Source: Flavobacteriaceae bacterium PS02334
GTDB lineage: Bacteria > Bacteroidota > Bacteroidia > Flavobacteriales > Flavobacteriaceae
DNA length: 64,000 nucleotides
Reading direction: 5' to 3'
NCBI GenBank assembly: GCA_029959295.1
Contig: JASCOH010000008.1
Location: 186,001-250,000 of the forward strand
A model generated the notes under the pieces. That model saw only the letters and a list, made by a program, of their open reading frames with translations, ran no database searches and had not been told where the DNA came from. The position numbers and the translations under genes are program-made. Each line of letters begins with the position of its first letter. The stretch's first letter is position 1. This document shows, piece by piece, positions 42,398-51,851 of the stretch.

Positions 42398-43370
42398 CCA
42401 TCAAATTACATCCTCGGATATCAGAATTATCAAAACGGCCCAATACTTCGAAAGAATTGTTGGGCTTTTTTTTACCTAAATCTTGCGTAGCTATAAAGGA
42501 ACAGGAATTTATATTTGCTAAATCTATGACGTTAATGCCGCCAGTTTTTTCATTTTCTATATAAGATAAAGCATCTTCAGTATCTCGGATTAAAATTTGC
42601 ATCCAGTTTGGGCATTCAAACACGCCATGACCGAGAGAATACGCTTGGGAAAGCAATTCTGTCATTCCGTATTCTGAATGGATGGCATCGACTCCAAAAC
42701 CCTTGCAGAGCAAATCGTGTAGTTCTTCACGAATCATTTCTTTTCTTCGGCCTTTCATGCCGCCGGTTTCCATGATGATGGTGTTTTTTAATTGGAAGTT
42801 CTGCTTTTCGATTAAATCTAATAAAGCATACGTAACTCCGATTAAAATTATATTTTCTCCAGAGGAATCTAATTCGAGTAGCTTTTGGATTAATTCGTCA
42901 TAATTATTGAGGTAAAAACCGCTTTCGGGATGGTTTGATAATTTGATTAAATCATCTACCATATAAATCAAAGACGAACCTTCGCGGTCTAAATAAGATG
43001 GGAGCAAAGCTAAAACAGTGTAATTCTCAATGTTTCCGTAAAATTCAGAAAAGGCTTTTCTATAACTTTCTTCGTATAATGTAATGTCGGTAACCAAGTG
43101 TCTCGAAGTTGTCATTCCGGTTGTTCCAGAACTGGTAAACGTTTCTTGGATTTTTTCTTCGGAAGATAAAACTTCGTGGCTTTTAAAGAATTGGATTGGC
43201 AAAAACGGAATCTGTTGCAACGATTTCACATCGTGTTTTTCTACATTCAAATATTGGCAGAATTCACGATAGACCACATTATTGTCATACTGAAAACGGA
43301 ATACTTTTAAGGCAATTTTCTCAAATTGCTTACTGCTTGAAATGCTGAAGATGTCGGCTGGTGAAATCAA
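42390..43370 (-). CDS. LuxE-like acyl-protein synthetase family protein
   Basis: A 326-residue protein of the acyl-protein synthetase (LuxE)/phenylacetate-CoA-ligase-like adenylating group. The ATP motif FTSSGTTGMTTSRH is present (about 82-95), and METGGMKGRRKEMIREEL and HSEYGMTELLSQAYS follow. In luminous bacteria LuxE activates fatty acids; here no lux genes are near, so it probably activates another carboxylate in surface-sugar or lipid work. The start is a TTG at 43370, since no in-frame ATG is near. It overlaps tyrS by 8 bp at the 3' end. Confidence 0.83.
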   Translation of the reverse strand: MISPADIFSISSSKQFEKIALKVFRFQYDNNVVYREFCQYLNVEKHDVKSLQQIPFLPIQFFKSHEVLSSEEKIQETFTSSGTTGMTTSRHLVTDITLYEESYRKAFSEFYGNIENYTVLALLPSYLDREGSSLIYMVDDLIKLSNHPESGFYLNNYDELIQKLLELDSSGENIILIGVTYALLDLIEKQNFQLKNTIIMETGGMKGRRKEMIREELHDLLCKGFGVDAIHSEYGMTELLSQAYSLGHGVFECPNWMQILIRDTEDALSYIENEKTGGINVIDLANINSCSFIATQDLGKKKPNNSFEVLGRFDNSDIRGCNLMVI

Positions 43371-43402
43371 TGGGAATTATTTTTGGCAAAGGTATAAAAT
43401 AA

Positions 43403-43430
43403 AAAAGCTCCAACGTGAATTGGAGCTTTT
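43403..43430 (-). terminator. Intrinsic terminator of the M43 protease gene
   Basis: AAAAGCTCCAA (43403-43413) with TTGGAGCTTTT (43420-43430), loop of 6, T run on the minus strand. Confidence 0.8.
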
Positions 43431-43447
43431 AGAAAATTTAGAATTAA

Positions 43448-46400
43448 TTATTGCTTGATGATTTTGATTACTTCTGACGTTCCATCAGAATTTTTTACGG
43501 TTAAGATGTAAATTCCGTTTTGGTAAGAAGCGATGTCTAATTGGTGGAAATTTGTATTTGCTACTTTTTTAGATACTATCAATCTTCCTTCAATAGAAAT
43601 CAATGAAATTTCAGTCATTTCCTTGTCTGTTTCAATGCTTACTTGGCTTGAAGCAGGATTTGGATAAGCTCTGAGTTTATTGATATTAGCAACTTGTTGT
43701 TTCTTGGCTGTCGTAAATTGACTGCAAGGCTGTATTTTAGCTAGAAAAACGGCTCCGTTTTGAATATGCGTCATGGCTTTTATTGTAATTGCTTTTCCTG
43801 CAGTCAGCGTAATATCATATCCAGACGGAACAACATAATTGGTAGTAGTAGTAATAGTATTTGAAGCCTGATAAGTTTGCAACGAAGCAGGTTCTGGAAC
43901 ACTAAACGTATAATCTGAAGGGCAAGACGGTTGTGTATTGCATTCAGATGCGATTTGTTTTGTAACTGTTGAAGTACAGCCTGAAGCATCGGTCACGGTC
44001 AATGATACGATTCCTGGCAATGCAGTCCAGTTTATGGAAACATCTGACTGGTTGCTTTGTCCAGAAATTGTTCCCGTTCCAGAGGTAATTGACCACTGTG
44101 CTGTTTGTCCTGGCTGTAAAACAACAGAATTGTTTGTTGAATTGCTTCCGGTCGCACAGGCAACTGAACTTCCAAGTATTGTTGGAGTTACAAGTCCTTG
44201 TACTGTGATCGTCGTTGTCGCAATTACAGTATTTGCACTGTTTTTGAGGCTTACTGTATAAGTTCCATTCGAAGAAAAAGTATGCGTTGGAGTTGTCAAT
44301 GTAGACAAATTATTGGCTCCTGAGCCAGGGTCTCCAAAATCCCAACTGAATGTAGTGCCGCAAAAATCTGGGAAGAATTTATAAGCATTACAGCCAATTA
44401 CATATTTGCTTATACTATTGTTGTAAGCTGTTTCAAATTTGGCGTCTATCAAATTTGGAAGACCTTGGCCAATATTTACTGTTCCGAAACCTTTTACAGG
44501 ACCATTTAGACTAAAATAACAAGCGTTTGAGTCATATTGGGTAGCAAGTGTGTTTGGGCTATGAATTACTCCAAGTTTTTTTGAAAATCCTATTCCGACA
44601 TAAATTTTTCCGTCAGGTCCAATTTGTAATTGACCTATGTGATTATCGTTAGAAACTCTTCCAATTTCAATTTTGCTATTGTTGATGTTTATTGCATTTA
44701 AATTGTATTGGAATATATTTTTTTTCACATTATCAGTTACATACAGGAGTTTTGAATTGGGGCTAAATGAAGTTCCTGCAGTAGAAATATTTGTTATTTC
44801 TATAGGGTTGCTTATTGAACCATTTGACTTGTCAAAATCAAGTACGTAATTTTTTACTGTACTATTAGGCTGGAACAATGCTATTTTGTCTCCATTTGGA
44901 GATGCTTTTAGCTGAAATGTCCAATATATTCCTGCAATTGAAGGTATTTGCCAAGAGGCATTGCTATTGTAGGCAATTCCGCTTGAAGTAAGAGAGTGTG
45001 CTACTAATCTGTAGCTGTAACCTCCTGAGCCATATTCTAGAGTCGTGAGGATCCAATAGCCACTACAATGCTTAATAACTGTAATGCCTGTGGCTCCGGT
45101 AACGGCTCCATCTGTTCCCGATGCATAACCTGGAGGCGTTGTTATAGGTTGGTTTATGGCTGTCACGACTGGATTACCACTACTGATGTCTACAATTGTA
45201 TATCTAAAGCCAGTGTTGGGATCATTCATTCCGTATGAAGTGTGAAAAATATAGAATTTCGTACTGTCTCCAGGCTTTGGAACAATTGCTACTTGGTTAT
45301 TCCAACTATTTGAAATTAGAGGAATGGAGTTTATTTGTGTATGCGAATTGTTCCATATGTTTGTTCCATTTGTATAAAACAATAAGTTTCCTGAAGAATC
45401 ATTTTGTACGGCACATGAAGTATATGTGTATTTGTTTTCTGGAAATGTAGTATCAAATACAGGGGTACCAGAATTAAATTTTAACCCGTTGCTTAGGCTC
45501 AAATACCAATAAGAATCTCCATTATTTATTGGATTGCAAGTTGAAGCAAATATTTGAGTCGTAGACATTACGCTTTCAGTTCCATTCGTAACCACGAGCG
45601 TAACATTGTAAGGCAAGCTAGATGCAGTAAAAGTATGGCTAGGATTTTGAAGCGTAGAAGTATTGTTCACTCCAGAAGCCGGATCGCCAAAATTCCAAGC
45701 ATAAGTTGCATTTGGTTGCGCCAAAGATTGAAAAGTTACCGGAACTCCAGCGCAAGGAGTATACGTACTCGGTGTAACAGTAGCTGAAATCAAATTTTGA
45801 TAACCGCAAACGCCTGTATAAATTAAATTATCATAAGAAAAGAGCTCGCTTCTTGATAAATTCAAGGCATTATACATTCTGTCTTTTTGTCCTGAAGTAA
45901 ATTGGTAGATGCACACGTTGTCTCCATAATCCATGAAATTGTGGATGTCATCTGGAAGATCAGGAGATGCTTCATGGCAAGAATTTATACCTGAAACGCA
46001 GCCATAATTTGGAGCAGCAACTGGAGGCGTATCGCAAACACGGTCACCTTCTAAGCTGCAAGTGCTAGAATTCATACCAGCGCAACTTTCATGAAAAGTA
46101 TGATATAATCCTAAATAATGCCCAACTTCATGAACCAATATTTTTCCTTGGTTGTAAATTGGCATTAAAGTACATCCAGGGCAAGAGCTTCCAACTTCGT
46201 CTCCAAATACATCATATTGCATTACGACTCCGTCAAAAACGGAAGACGTATTAGGAAACATCGAATATCCTTTTATTCCAGAAGTTGGTCCGTCAATGCT
46301 TTTGACTACCCAAATTCTCAAATATTTGTCTCTTGTAATTGATGAATTCGCAGTATTTACCAATGCAGATAATTCTGTATTAGAATCATGATCAGCCAAA

Positions 46401-46831
46401 GCGGCATTATTTATGTGTAAAATGCCAGGCGTGTTTTGAACTCCGGTACCAGGAATATTTGTTGTGTTTCCTGCTTTGGTAGCTAAGCAAAATTTGAGCC
46501 CATAAGAGCTGAAATAAGTATTCAGCGCTGTGATTTGAGTGTTTACTTGAACATCTGAAATGTTTGAACCAACTCCCAAAGGCTGTCCGTCATGAACCAC
46601 ATAAATTACAACAGGAATTGTGATAGTTACAGAATTTGTGTTTCTAGCCGTAAGGCTTTTTTCGCTAATTGTTTTGTCAAATAATTCTAACTGTTTTTTG
46701 ATTTCCGGATTCTTTTGAATCGCTTCTTCCATTAATCTGTCAGTCAGACACGTTTGTGGTTTGATTTGTTTTTGAGCAAAACTATTTATCCCGACTATGA
46801 AGACGAGAAAAAATAAATATAAGTTTTTCAT
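43448..46831 (-). CDS. Secreted M43 (pappalysin-like) metalloprotease with PKD domains and T9SS sorting signal
   Basis: A 1127-residue exported protein. Order: signal peptide (1-19), M43 protease with HEVGHYLGLYH at 234-244 and a Met-turn FMDYGDN near 296, a PKD domain (about 350-430), a long beta-propeller-like middle (about 430-820), a second PKD (about 820-900), and another beta region. It ends in the T9SS type A sorting domain (YPNPASSQVSIETDKE, then ISLISIEGRLIVSKKV and GIYILTVKN). It should be surface-anchored or released. A role in protein breakdown or adhesion is likely; target unknown. First of six secreted-protein genes on this strand. Confidence 0.88.
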   Translation of the reverse strand: MKNLYLFFLVFIVGINSFAQKQIKPQTCLTDRLMEEAIQKNPEIKKQLELFDKTISEKSLTARNTNSVTITIPVVIYVVHDGQPLGVGSNISDVQVNTQITALNTYFSSYGLKFCLATKAGNTTNIPGTGVQNTPGILHINNAALADHDSNTELSALVNTANSSITRDKYLRIWVVKSIDGPTSGIKGYSMFPNTSSVFDGVVMQYDVFGDEVGSSCPGCTLMPIYNQGKILVHEVGHYLGLYHTFHESCAGMNSSTCSLEGDRVCDTPPVAAPNYGCVSGINSCHEASPDLPDDIHNFMDYGDNVCIYQFTSGQKDRMYNALNLSRSELFSYDNLIYTGVCGYQNLISATVTPSTYTPCAGVPVTFQSLAQPNATYAWNFGDPASGVNNTSTLQNPSHTFTASSLPYNVTLVVTNGTESVMSTTQIFASTCNPINNGDSYWYLSLSNGLKFNSGTPVFDTTFPENKYTYTSCAVQNDSSGNLLFYTNGTNIWNNSHTQINSIPLISNSWNNQVAIVPKPGDSTKFYIFHTSYGMNDPNTGFRYTIVDISSGNPVVTAINQPITTPPGYASGTDGAVTGATGITVIKHCSGYWILTTLEYGSGGYSYRLVAHSLTSSGIAYNSNASWQIPSIAGIYWTFQLKASPNGDKIALFQPNSTVKNYVLDFDKSNGSISNPIEITNISTAGTSFSPNSKLLYVTDNVKKNIFQYNLNAININNSKIEIGRVSNDNHIGQLQIGPDGKIYVGIGFSKKLGVIHSPNTLATQYDSNACYFSLNGPVKGFGTVNIGQGLPNLIDAKFETAYNNSISKYVIGCNAYKFFPDFCGTTFSWDFGDPGSGANNLSTLTTPTHTFSSNGTYTVSLKNSANTVIATTTITVQGLVTPTILGSSVACATGSNSTNNSVVLQPGQTAQWSITSGTGTISGQSNQSDVSINWTALPGIVSLTVTDASGCTSTVTKQIASECNTQPSCPSDYTFSVPEPASLQTYQASNTITTTTNYVVPSGYDITLTAGKAITIKAMTHIQNGAVFLAKIQPCSQFTTAKKQQVANINKLRAYPNPASSQVSIETDKEMTEISLISIEGRLIVSKKVANTNFHQLDIASYQNGIYILTVKNSDGTSEVIKIIKQ

Positions 46832-46856
46832 ATTTTAGATTTTAGATTAACTTATA

Positions 46857-47813
46857 TTATTTCTTTGCCATAAGGCTTTTTACCATCTCTTTTAGCTCGT
46901 CAATTTCTTTGCTTTGTTTCTCGTTTATTTTATTCTGCTCAATAATATAAAGCGTCAATTCTTCGATTTTTTCTTGCTGAATTTTTGCCATGTTTCCAAG
47001 CTCGATACCGTCTTCTTTAACTTTTTGCGCAGAAGGAACGTTTGGAAGATGTCCGTTTTCTTTGATATAGCTTTCTAATTCTGCTAAAGTTTTTAAATTA
47101 TACTCTTTTGAGAAAACATAATCAGCCCAGTCAGCTTCAAGATTTACTCTTACTTCTTCAGTAAGGATGCCGCCTTTTACAAATAAATTATATTTGTCTA
47201 CATTATAACCGCCAGCAGTCGTTGGGTAATTTCCGAAATTATAACCAACACCTACTTTGCCGTTCAATTTGATTAGAAATTCTTTGAAATCTCCCCAAAT
47301 TAAAGGCACGGCTCTATAAGCATTGCTGATATGCAATTTGTTGTCAGTTCTTTCAGAATATCCTGCGTAATTTCCAAGGAAGACACCATAACTTCCAGTA
47401 GATTTTGCTCCAGAGTTGCTTCCTAAAAAAGTGTTGAAACTTCCTTGATTTGCTTGTCCAGAATTATTTCCCACATAAGTGTCATCGGTGCCTCGGAGGT
47501 TGTTGTATCCTGTGGAAAAGCCTAAAAAGGTATTGTAGTTCCCGCTATCATTGCTGATTCCGGCTTGATGGCCAACAAAGACATTCATTGTGCCTCTTGT
47601 GTTTTTTGCTCCTGACTGCTGTCCGAAGAATGCGTTGAATCTGCCTTCGGTCTGCGATCCTGATTCGTTGCCATAGAAAGCGCTTTCGGTTTGATTGCTT
47701 CCCGCATTTAAGCCACCGCTTGTTAATGTTGATGTTGAAGAAACATCTTGAGAATTTGCAGACATAATTCCACCAAGAATTAGTCCTGCACTGAGGATTT
47801 TTGTTAAGTTCAT
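46857..47813 (-). CDS. Secreted protein with adhesin-head-like repeats and coiled-coil end
   Basis: A 318-residue exported protein (signal peptide 1-21). Residues 40-155 hold about five repeats of 22-28 residues with NxFxGxxSG-type cores (NTFLGFSTGYNN, NTFLGSNSGAKS, GVFLGNYAGYS), as in trimeric adhesin heads. The last 130 residues are the conserved Bacteroidota region NLEADWADYVFSKEYNLKTL followed by ESYIKENGHLPNVPSAQKV and a predicted coiled coil (about 285-318). It lies 25 bp downstream of nothing on its strand but just before the protease gene. It may be a trimeric surface fibre; no partner is known. Confidence 0.8.
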   Translation of the reverse strand: MNLTKILSAGLILGGIMSANSQDVSSTSTLTSGGLNAGSNQTESAFYGNESGSQTEGRFNAFFGQQSGAKNTRGTMNVFVGHQAGISNDSGNYNTFLGFSTGYNNLRGTDDTYVGNNSGQANQGSFNTFLGSNSGAKSTGSYGVFLGNYAGYSERTDNKLHISNAYRAVPLIWGDFKEFLIKLNGKVGVGYNFGNYPTTAGGYNVDKYNLFVKGGILTEEVRVNLEADWADYVFSKEYNLKTLAELESYIKENGHLPNVPSAQKVKEDGIELGNMAKIQQEKIEELTLYIIEQNKINEKQSKEIDELKEMVKSLMAKK

Positions 47814-47986
47814 TTTTAAATAGATTTAAGGGTTATATCAAACTTACTAAAAAATTTGTAATAAAAAAACTATTATTATTCAGTTAAAGTGTTAATTTTT
47901 ACGGTTTTAATGAATGTGCTAGTAATTGCTGATGTTCACAGATTTAATTTTTCTTAAATTTATTTGTATTGCATGTTTGTTGAATA

Positions 47987-48017
47987 AAAAAGCATCCTTT
48001 GTCAAAGGATGCTTTTT
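47987..48017 (-). terminator. Intrinsic terminator between two secreted-protein genes
   Basis: 14-bp arms around AAAGCATCCTTT (47987-48000) and AAAGGATGCTTT (48004-48017), tri-base loop, T run in minus direction. The gap 47814-48065 holds nothing else evident. Confidence 0.8.
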
Positions 48018-48065
48018 GTTTTTTTGGACTAACAGCGCTATATCATCTGAAGATGAGAGCCTTAT

Positions 48066-48855
48066 TTATTTGATCACTAGCTTTCTAGTAGCAGTTTTAC
48101 CCTCTTCTGTAATTTTTATAATATAAATGCCGGCTTTTAAATTGGATACATTTACTGATTCTGTAACAATAGTATGAATTAATTGTTTTCCTAATATGTC
48201 AAAAACGGTTATATTTTTTTCGCTATTAGAATCTGTAGAAATAAATAATATTCCGCCTGTCAATGGATTTGGATAAATTTTTAGCCCAGCAATATTATTT
48301 TCTTTAATCGAAAGTGTATTTCCAGTAAGTTTTACATCATCAATCCTAAAGCCTATATTAGAGATTGGATTTTCAAATTTAATTCGAAGGTTGTTTGTAG
48401 AAGGTATTGTTCCTGCAGGAGTAATTAGTGTCCAAATTGAAGTTCCTGCGCCTGTAGGTCTTGTATAAGATAAAGGAATCCAGTTTGTACCGTCTGAACT
48501 TACAGCAACAGTTAATTCCTTGTTTCCTGCATTTGTGCCTTTCTGATGGCCAAACGATAAGATGATATTAGAATAATTTGAGGTATTGATTCCTTCAATT
48601 ATAAAAGTTTTGGCAGGAGTTGTTCCTCCAAAAAACACACAGCCATTTCCCGAAGCCCCAGGATAAGTATCAGAGGGTGTTGATATTCTTATATCAGCAG
48701 TTCCTGAAAATGTTATTGGACTGCCATTTTGAAAAATATTTGCATTAATTGCAGTCGTCCCAGCAGGAGTGCCTATGTTTTCTGAAAAAATAACGGTTTG
48801 TGCATTTGTGAAATGAAAAAGGACTATAAATAGCAAAATATAAATTTTTTTTCAT
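48066..48855 (-). CDS. T9SS-exported protein with a one-base frameshift in a start-proximal A run
   Basis: A secreted protein of about 260 residues with a beta-sandwich-type passenger (SGNGCVFFGGTTPAKTFIIE) and a T9SS type A sorting domain (YPNPLTGGILFISTDSNSEK, ending KTATRKLVIK). The open frame only starts at a TTG (48836), giving a 13-residue truncated signal. An ATG at 48855 followed by eight A (48845-48852) is one base out of frame. If the run had seven A, the start would read MKKIYILLFIVLFHFTNAQ, a textbook signal peptide. This could be a sequencing or assembly error, a slippage or phase-variation site, or recent inactivation. The body is intact. Confidence 0.75.
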
Positions 48856-48895
48856 ATAATTGTTGTATTTGGATTAGATAACAATAATACAAAAA

Positions 48896-48919
48896 AAAAC
48901 ATCCCATTTGGGATGTTTT
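48896..48919 (-). terminator. Intrinsic terminator of the 343-residue T9SS protein
   Basis: 11-bp arms AAAACATCCCA (48896-48906) and TGGGATGTTTT (48909-48919), two-base loop and A run that is a T run on the minus strand. Confidence 0.75.
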
Positions 48920-48939
48920 AGATATATTTTTAAACTTAA

Positions 48940-49971
48940 TTATTTTATAACTAATTTTCTAGTAGCAGTTTTACCGTCTTCAGTGATTTTAACGATGTAA
49001 ACACCACCCTTTAAGTTAGAAACGTTTACTGATTCAGTTGCAGTTGTATTAACTACTTGTTTTCCTAATACGTCAAAGATAACTACTGATTTTTCATTGT
49101 TAGCATCTGTTGAGATGAATAATCTTCCTCCTGTTACTGGGTTAGGGTAAACTTTAAGACCAGCGATAGCATTGTCTTTAACGCTTAATGATACTGGTGT
49201 TACAGAAGCCCAAGTAGTTCCAACTCTAATTTCATCTATTTCAGTTTTTGGACCACCAGCAGCATTTCTAATATAAACTGATGCGAAAGTAGCGAAAGCT
49301 TGCGTTCCAGAATTGTTAGTAACAGTTGATGCAGGTTCTGTTCCTCCTAATGAAGATGGGTTAACCCAAAGAGTTGCAGTAGTTGGAGATGCAGAAGCAT
49401 CATATTTCACAACCACTAAGTAAGTTGTTCCAAAAGTTAAATCAACTGCATTTTCTGTAAATGTTGGAGTGCCTCCAGAAATATTTTGAATGCTTAATCT
49501 GAAATTTGCACCTGCATTAGAAGATGCAATTCCTAAACGAGCACCTAATGTAGTTACTGAAACTCCAGCTGCTCCTCCAAAACCAAAAAAGTAAGTTGGA
49601 TTAGCAGTTAATTGAGTGTTGTCAATTACATTAATTAATACTGAGTAGTATAATGTTGTTGCAGTAGAAGTAATTGCTCTGTTAACATCTCTTGGAACTG
49701 CTGAATTGCTACCTGGTAAATATACTTTATTTCCAGCTGAAGCTGTTAATCCAGGATAAGATAAACTTCCGCTTATAACATCAATTGTTCCAGCATTTCC
49801 AACAGTATTACTGTGTGTCAACCAATTGTTTGATCCAGTAGCGTCAGTAGCTGTTGTTGTGTTTCCCCCAATGTTACCTGGTACAGCATAACTGAAAGTT
49901 TCGGTAAGAATGTTTTGTCCAAAAGACAAAGCACCAACCATTAGTAAAGATAAAGTGTAAAGTTTTTTCAT
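48940..49971 (-). CDS. T9SS-exported protein of unknown function
   Basis: A 343-residue exported protein. A signal peptide (1-18) is followed by a Thr/Ser/Asn-rich all-beta passenger with TLWVNPSSLGGTEP and IDEIRVGTTWASVTP, probably a concanavalin-like lectin fold. The C-terminal T9SS domain (YPNPVTGGRLFISTDANNEK, then VFDVLGKQVVNTTATESVN, ending KTATRKLVIK) is almost identical to that of its neighbour, which suggests a recent duplication or shuffling of sorting domains. Substrate unknown. Confidence 0.85.
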   Translation of the reverse strand: MKKLYTLSLLMVGALSFGQNILTETFSYAVPGNIGGNTTTATDATGSNNWLTHSNTVGNAGTIDVISGSLSYPGLTASAGNKVYLPGSNSAVPRDVNRAITSTATTLYYSVLINVIDNTQLTANPTYFFGFGGAAGVSVTTLGARLGIASSNAGANFRLSIQNISGGTPTFTENAVDLTFGTTYLVVVKYDASASPTTATLWVNPSSLGGTEPASTVTNNSGTQAFATFASVYIRNAAGGPKTEIDEIRVGTTWASVTPVSLSVKDNAIAGLKVYPNPVTGGRLFISTDANNEKSVVIFDVLGKQVVNTTATESVNVSNLKGGVYIVKITEDGKTATRKLVIK

Positions 49972-50085
49972 GTTCTTAGATGTTTTTTGTTATAATTTCT
50001 CTGCAAAGATAAGCACAATTTATTGCGCTCAAAAATTATAATGTAAATTTATAGTTAAATGTAGCGGGAAAGTGAAGTTTTGCAA

Positions 50086-50406
50086 CTACTTGATAATAAG
50101 CTTTCTTGTGACAGTTGCGTCGCCTTCCTTGATTTTAATGATATAAACTCCTGGTGAAAGTGAAGAAACGTTTAATTCTTTTGACGTCATGGTGCTTTGC
50201 TGTACTTTTTTTCCTAAGACGTCATAAATCGCTACTTCCTTATTCTGCATTGATTTTGACGAAATAAAAATCTTGCCGTTGCTCACCGGGTTTGGATAGA
50301 AGTTAAATCCTTCAATAGCACTATTGCCTTTGTTTTCCTGAGCTTTTGACTCAAAAGAAACAAGGAAAAGGAAAAATAGAATTATATAAGCGTATTTTTT
50401 TATCAT
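50086..50406 (-). CDS. Minimal T9SS sorting-domain protein
   Basis: Only 106 residues: signal peptide (1-22, ending SKAQ), a spacer of about ten residues, then directly a complete T9SS type A domain (YPNPVSNGKIFISSKSM, DVLGKKVQQ, LSPGVYIIKIKEGDAT, RKLIIK). There is no passenger. It may be a remnant of a larger gene, or a real small protein acting on the secretion or attachment machinery. No frame disruption is seen upstream. Confidence 0.82.
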   Translation of the reverse strand: MIKKYAYIILFFLFLVSFESKAQENKGNSAIEGFNFYPNPVSNGKIFISSKSMQNKEVAIYDVLGKKVQQSTMTSKELNVSSLSPGVYIIKIKEGDATVTRKLIIK

Positions 50407-50472
50407 GTCAGAAATTTGGCTATGTAAATATAAAAAAATAATTCAATAAGTATACCAAAAAATATATTAAAC

Positions 50473-50501
50473 AAAAACATCCGCCATTGGCGGATGTTTT
50501 T
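50473..50501 (-). terminator. Intrinsic terminator of the beta-helix lipoprotein gene
   Basis: 13-bp arms around AACATCCGCC (50473-50485) and GGCGGATGTT (50489-50501), three-base loop. Confidence 0.8.
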
Positions 50502-50521
50502 TATACTAAGAATTTTGATTC

Positions 50522-51721
50522 TTATAGGTTTGAAAGCAAGTTAACTCCGTCAACAGTTGCCCAAGCACCACCAGTCAATTGTGCTCCAGTTGCAGCGCCA
50601 GTTGAGAATGAAGCACCAAAGCTTGTTGCATTTACTGTGAATGTGTTAGGAACTCCAGAGATAAAGTTGTTATCTGTGTTCGTGATTTTCACGTTAGTTA
50701 ATTTTACATGTCCAGTCAACACTTGGTTGTTATAAGTAGCTACGTCAAGAACTTGAATTGCACCACCATTTGTAGCAGGAGTTGTATAGTTTTTGTAGCC
50801 ATCGATCACGATGTTGCTGAAATCTCCGTTTCCTTCTTTTTTGAATTGGAAAGCATCAAGTTGAATTTCCGATAAAGCTTCTGTTTGAGTTCCAGCAGCT
50901 CTTTTTAATGTGATGTTTGTTACTTTAGGCCAGAAAGTGTTAGCTACACTTTTTGCTTCTACTTCAACACCATAATTTGCAACACCTGTTTGGTAAGCAA
51001 ACCAGTTTGTGTTTTCTTGACCTCTCCATCCATCTTGCCAGTCAAAAGAATCATCAGAGTTTCCGTAAGAAATTAAGTTTTTACCGCTTACAGTTCCTCC
51101 ATAAAATTCAAAACCGTCATCATTTCCTTTGTAAGAAACTAGGTTTTCAAGAGTTGTTCCAGCACCTACAGAATAGAAAGAGAATCCGTTTTGCTCTTTG
51201 TTGTTTTGAGTAATTACTTGTCCAGCATATTCTACTCTTACAAATTTCAAAGTTCCACCATTGTGTTGTGCGTTAGAACCTCCGTAAGATAAAGATTGCC
51301 CGTCTTCAGAGATTGCAGTTTGTGGAGCAGGAGCAGTTGCAGAGTTTACGATTGGAGCATCACCATACATGATGATACCACCCCAAGAACCAGCTATTTT
51401 AGATTTTTCTGTAAATACGATTGGAGAATCAGCAGTACCAACAGCAATTACTTTTCCTCCTTTTAAGATGATCAAAGCATCTTCACCATTTGTTTTGTCA
51501 GCAGTAATTGTTGAACCAGCTTCAAAAGTAACTGTTGCTCCAGCAGCGATCTTAACGTTTCCGTTTAATGTATAATTTCCATAAGCGAAAGTTTTGTCAG
51601 AAGAGATAGTTCCGCTTATTTCTCCTGTTACTGGAGTTTTAACTGGTGTACTGCTATCATCGCTTGAACAGCTTGTGAAAATTGAAGCTAAAACAGCTAC
51701 GCTTAATACTAATTTTTTCAT
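50522..51721 (-). CDS. Lipoprotein with a right-handed beta-helix
   Basis: A 399-residue predicted lipoprotein: LASIFTSCSSDDSS gives the lipobox, with Cys at about 18. The body has repeating segments that suggest a beta-helix or beta-solenoid (KVIAVGTADSPIVFTEKSK, SWGGIIMYGDAPIV, GNDDGFEFYGGTVSGKNL). It is separated by 130 bp from the upstream TonB receptor on the same strand and is likely a surface partner of that receptor. In related genomes such pairs lie beside PhoB/PhoR-type regulators; the substrate is unknown. Confidence 0.82.
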   Translation of the reverse strand: MKKLVLSVAVLASIFTSCSSDDSSTPVKTPVTGEISGTISSDKTFAYGNYTLNGNVKIAAGATVTFEAGSTITADKTNGEDALIILKGGKVIAVGTADSPIVFTEKSKIAGSWGGIIMYGDAPIVNSATAPAPQTAISEDGQSLSYGGSNAQHNGGTLKFVRVEYAGQVITQNNKEQNGFSFYSVGAGTTLENLVSYKGNDDGFEFYGGTVSGKNLISYGNSDDSFDWQDGWRGQENTNWFAYQTGVANYGVEVEAKSVANTFWPKVTNITLKRAAGTQTEALSEIQLDAFQFKKEGNGDFSNIVIDGYKNYTTPATNGGAIQVLDVATYNNQVLTGHVKLTNVKITNTDNNFISGVPNTFTVNATSFGASFSTGAATGAQLTGGAWATVDGVNLLSNL

Positions 51722-51851
51722 TTTCTTTAATTTTAGTTTTTGTGTTATTTAATAATGCAAATCTAGATGTTAAATATTTTTGGTATCATAGCTTAAGGTT
51801 ATCAAATGGTAACCTGAGGGATAACAAAAGGTTTCTTTAATGTTAACTCGA

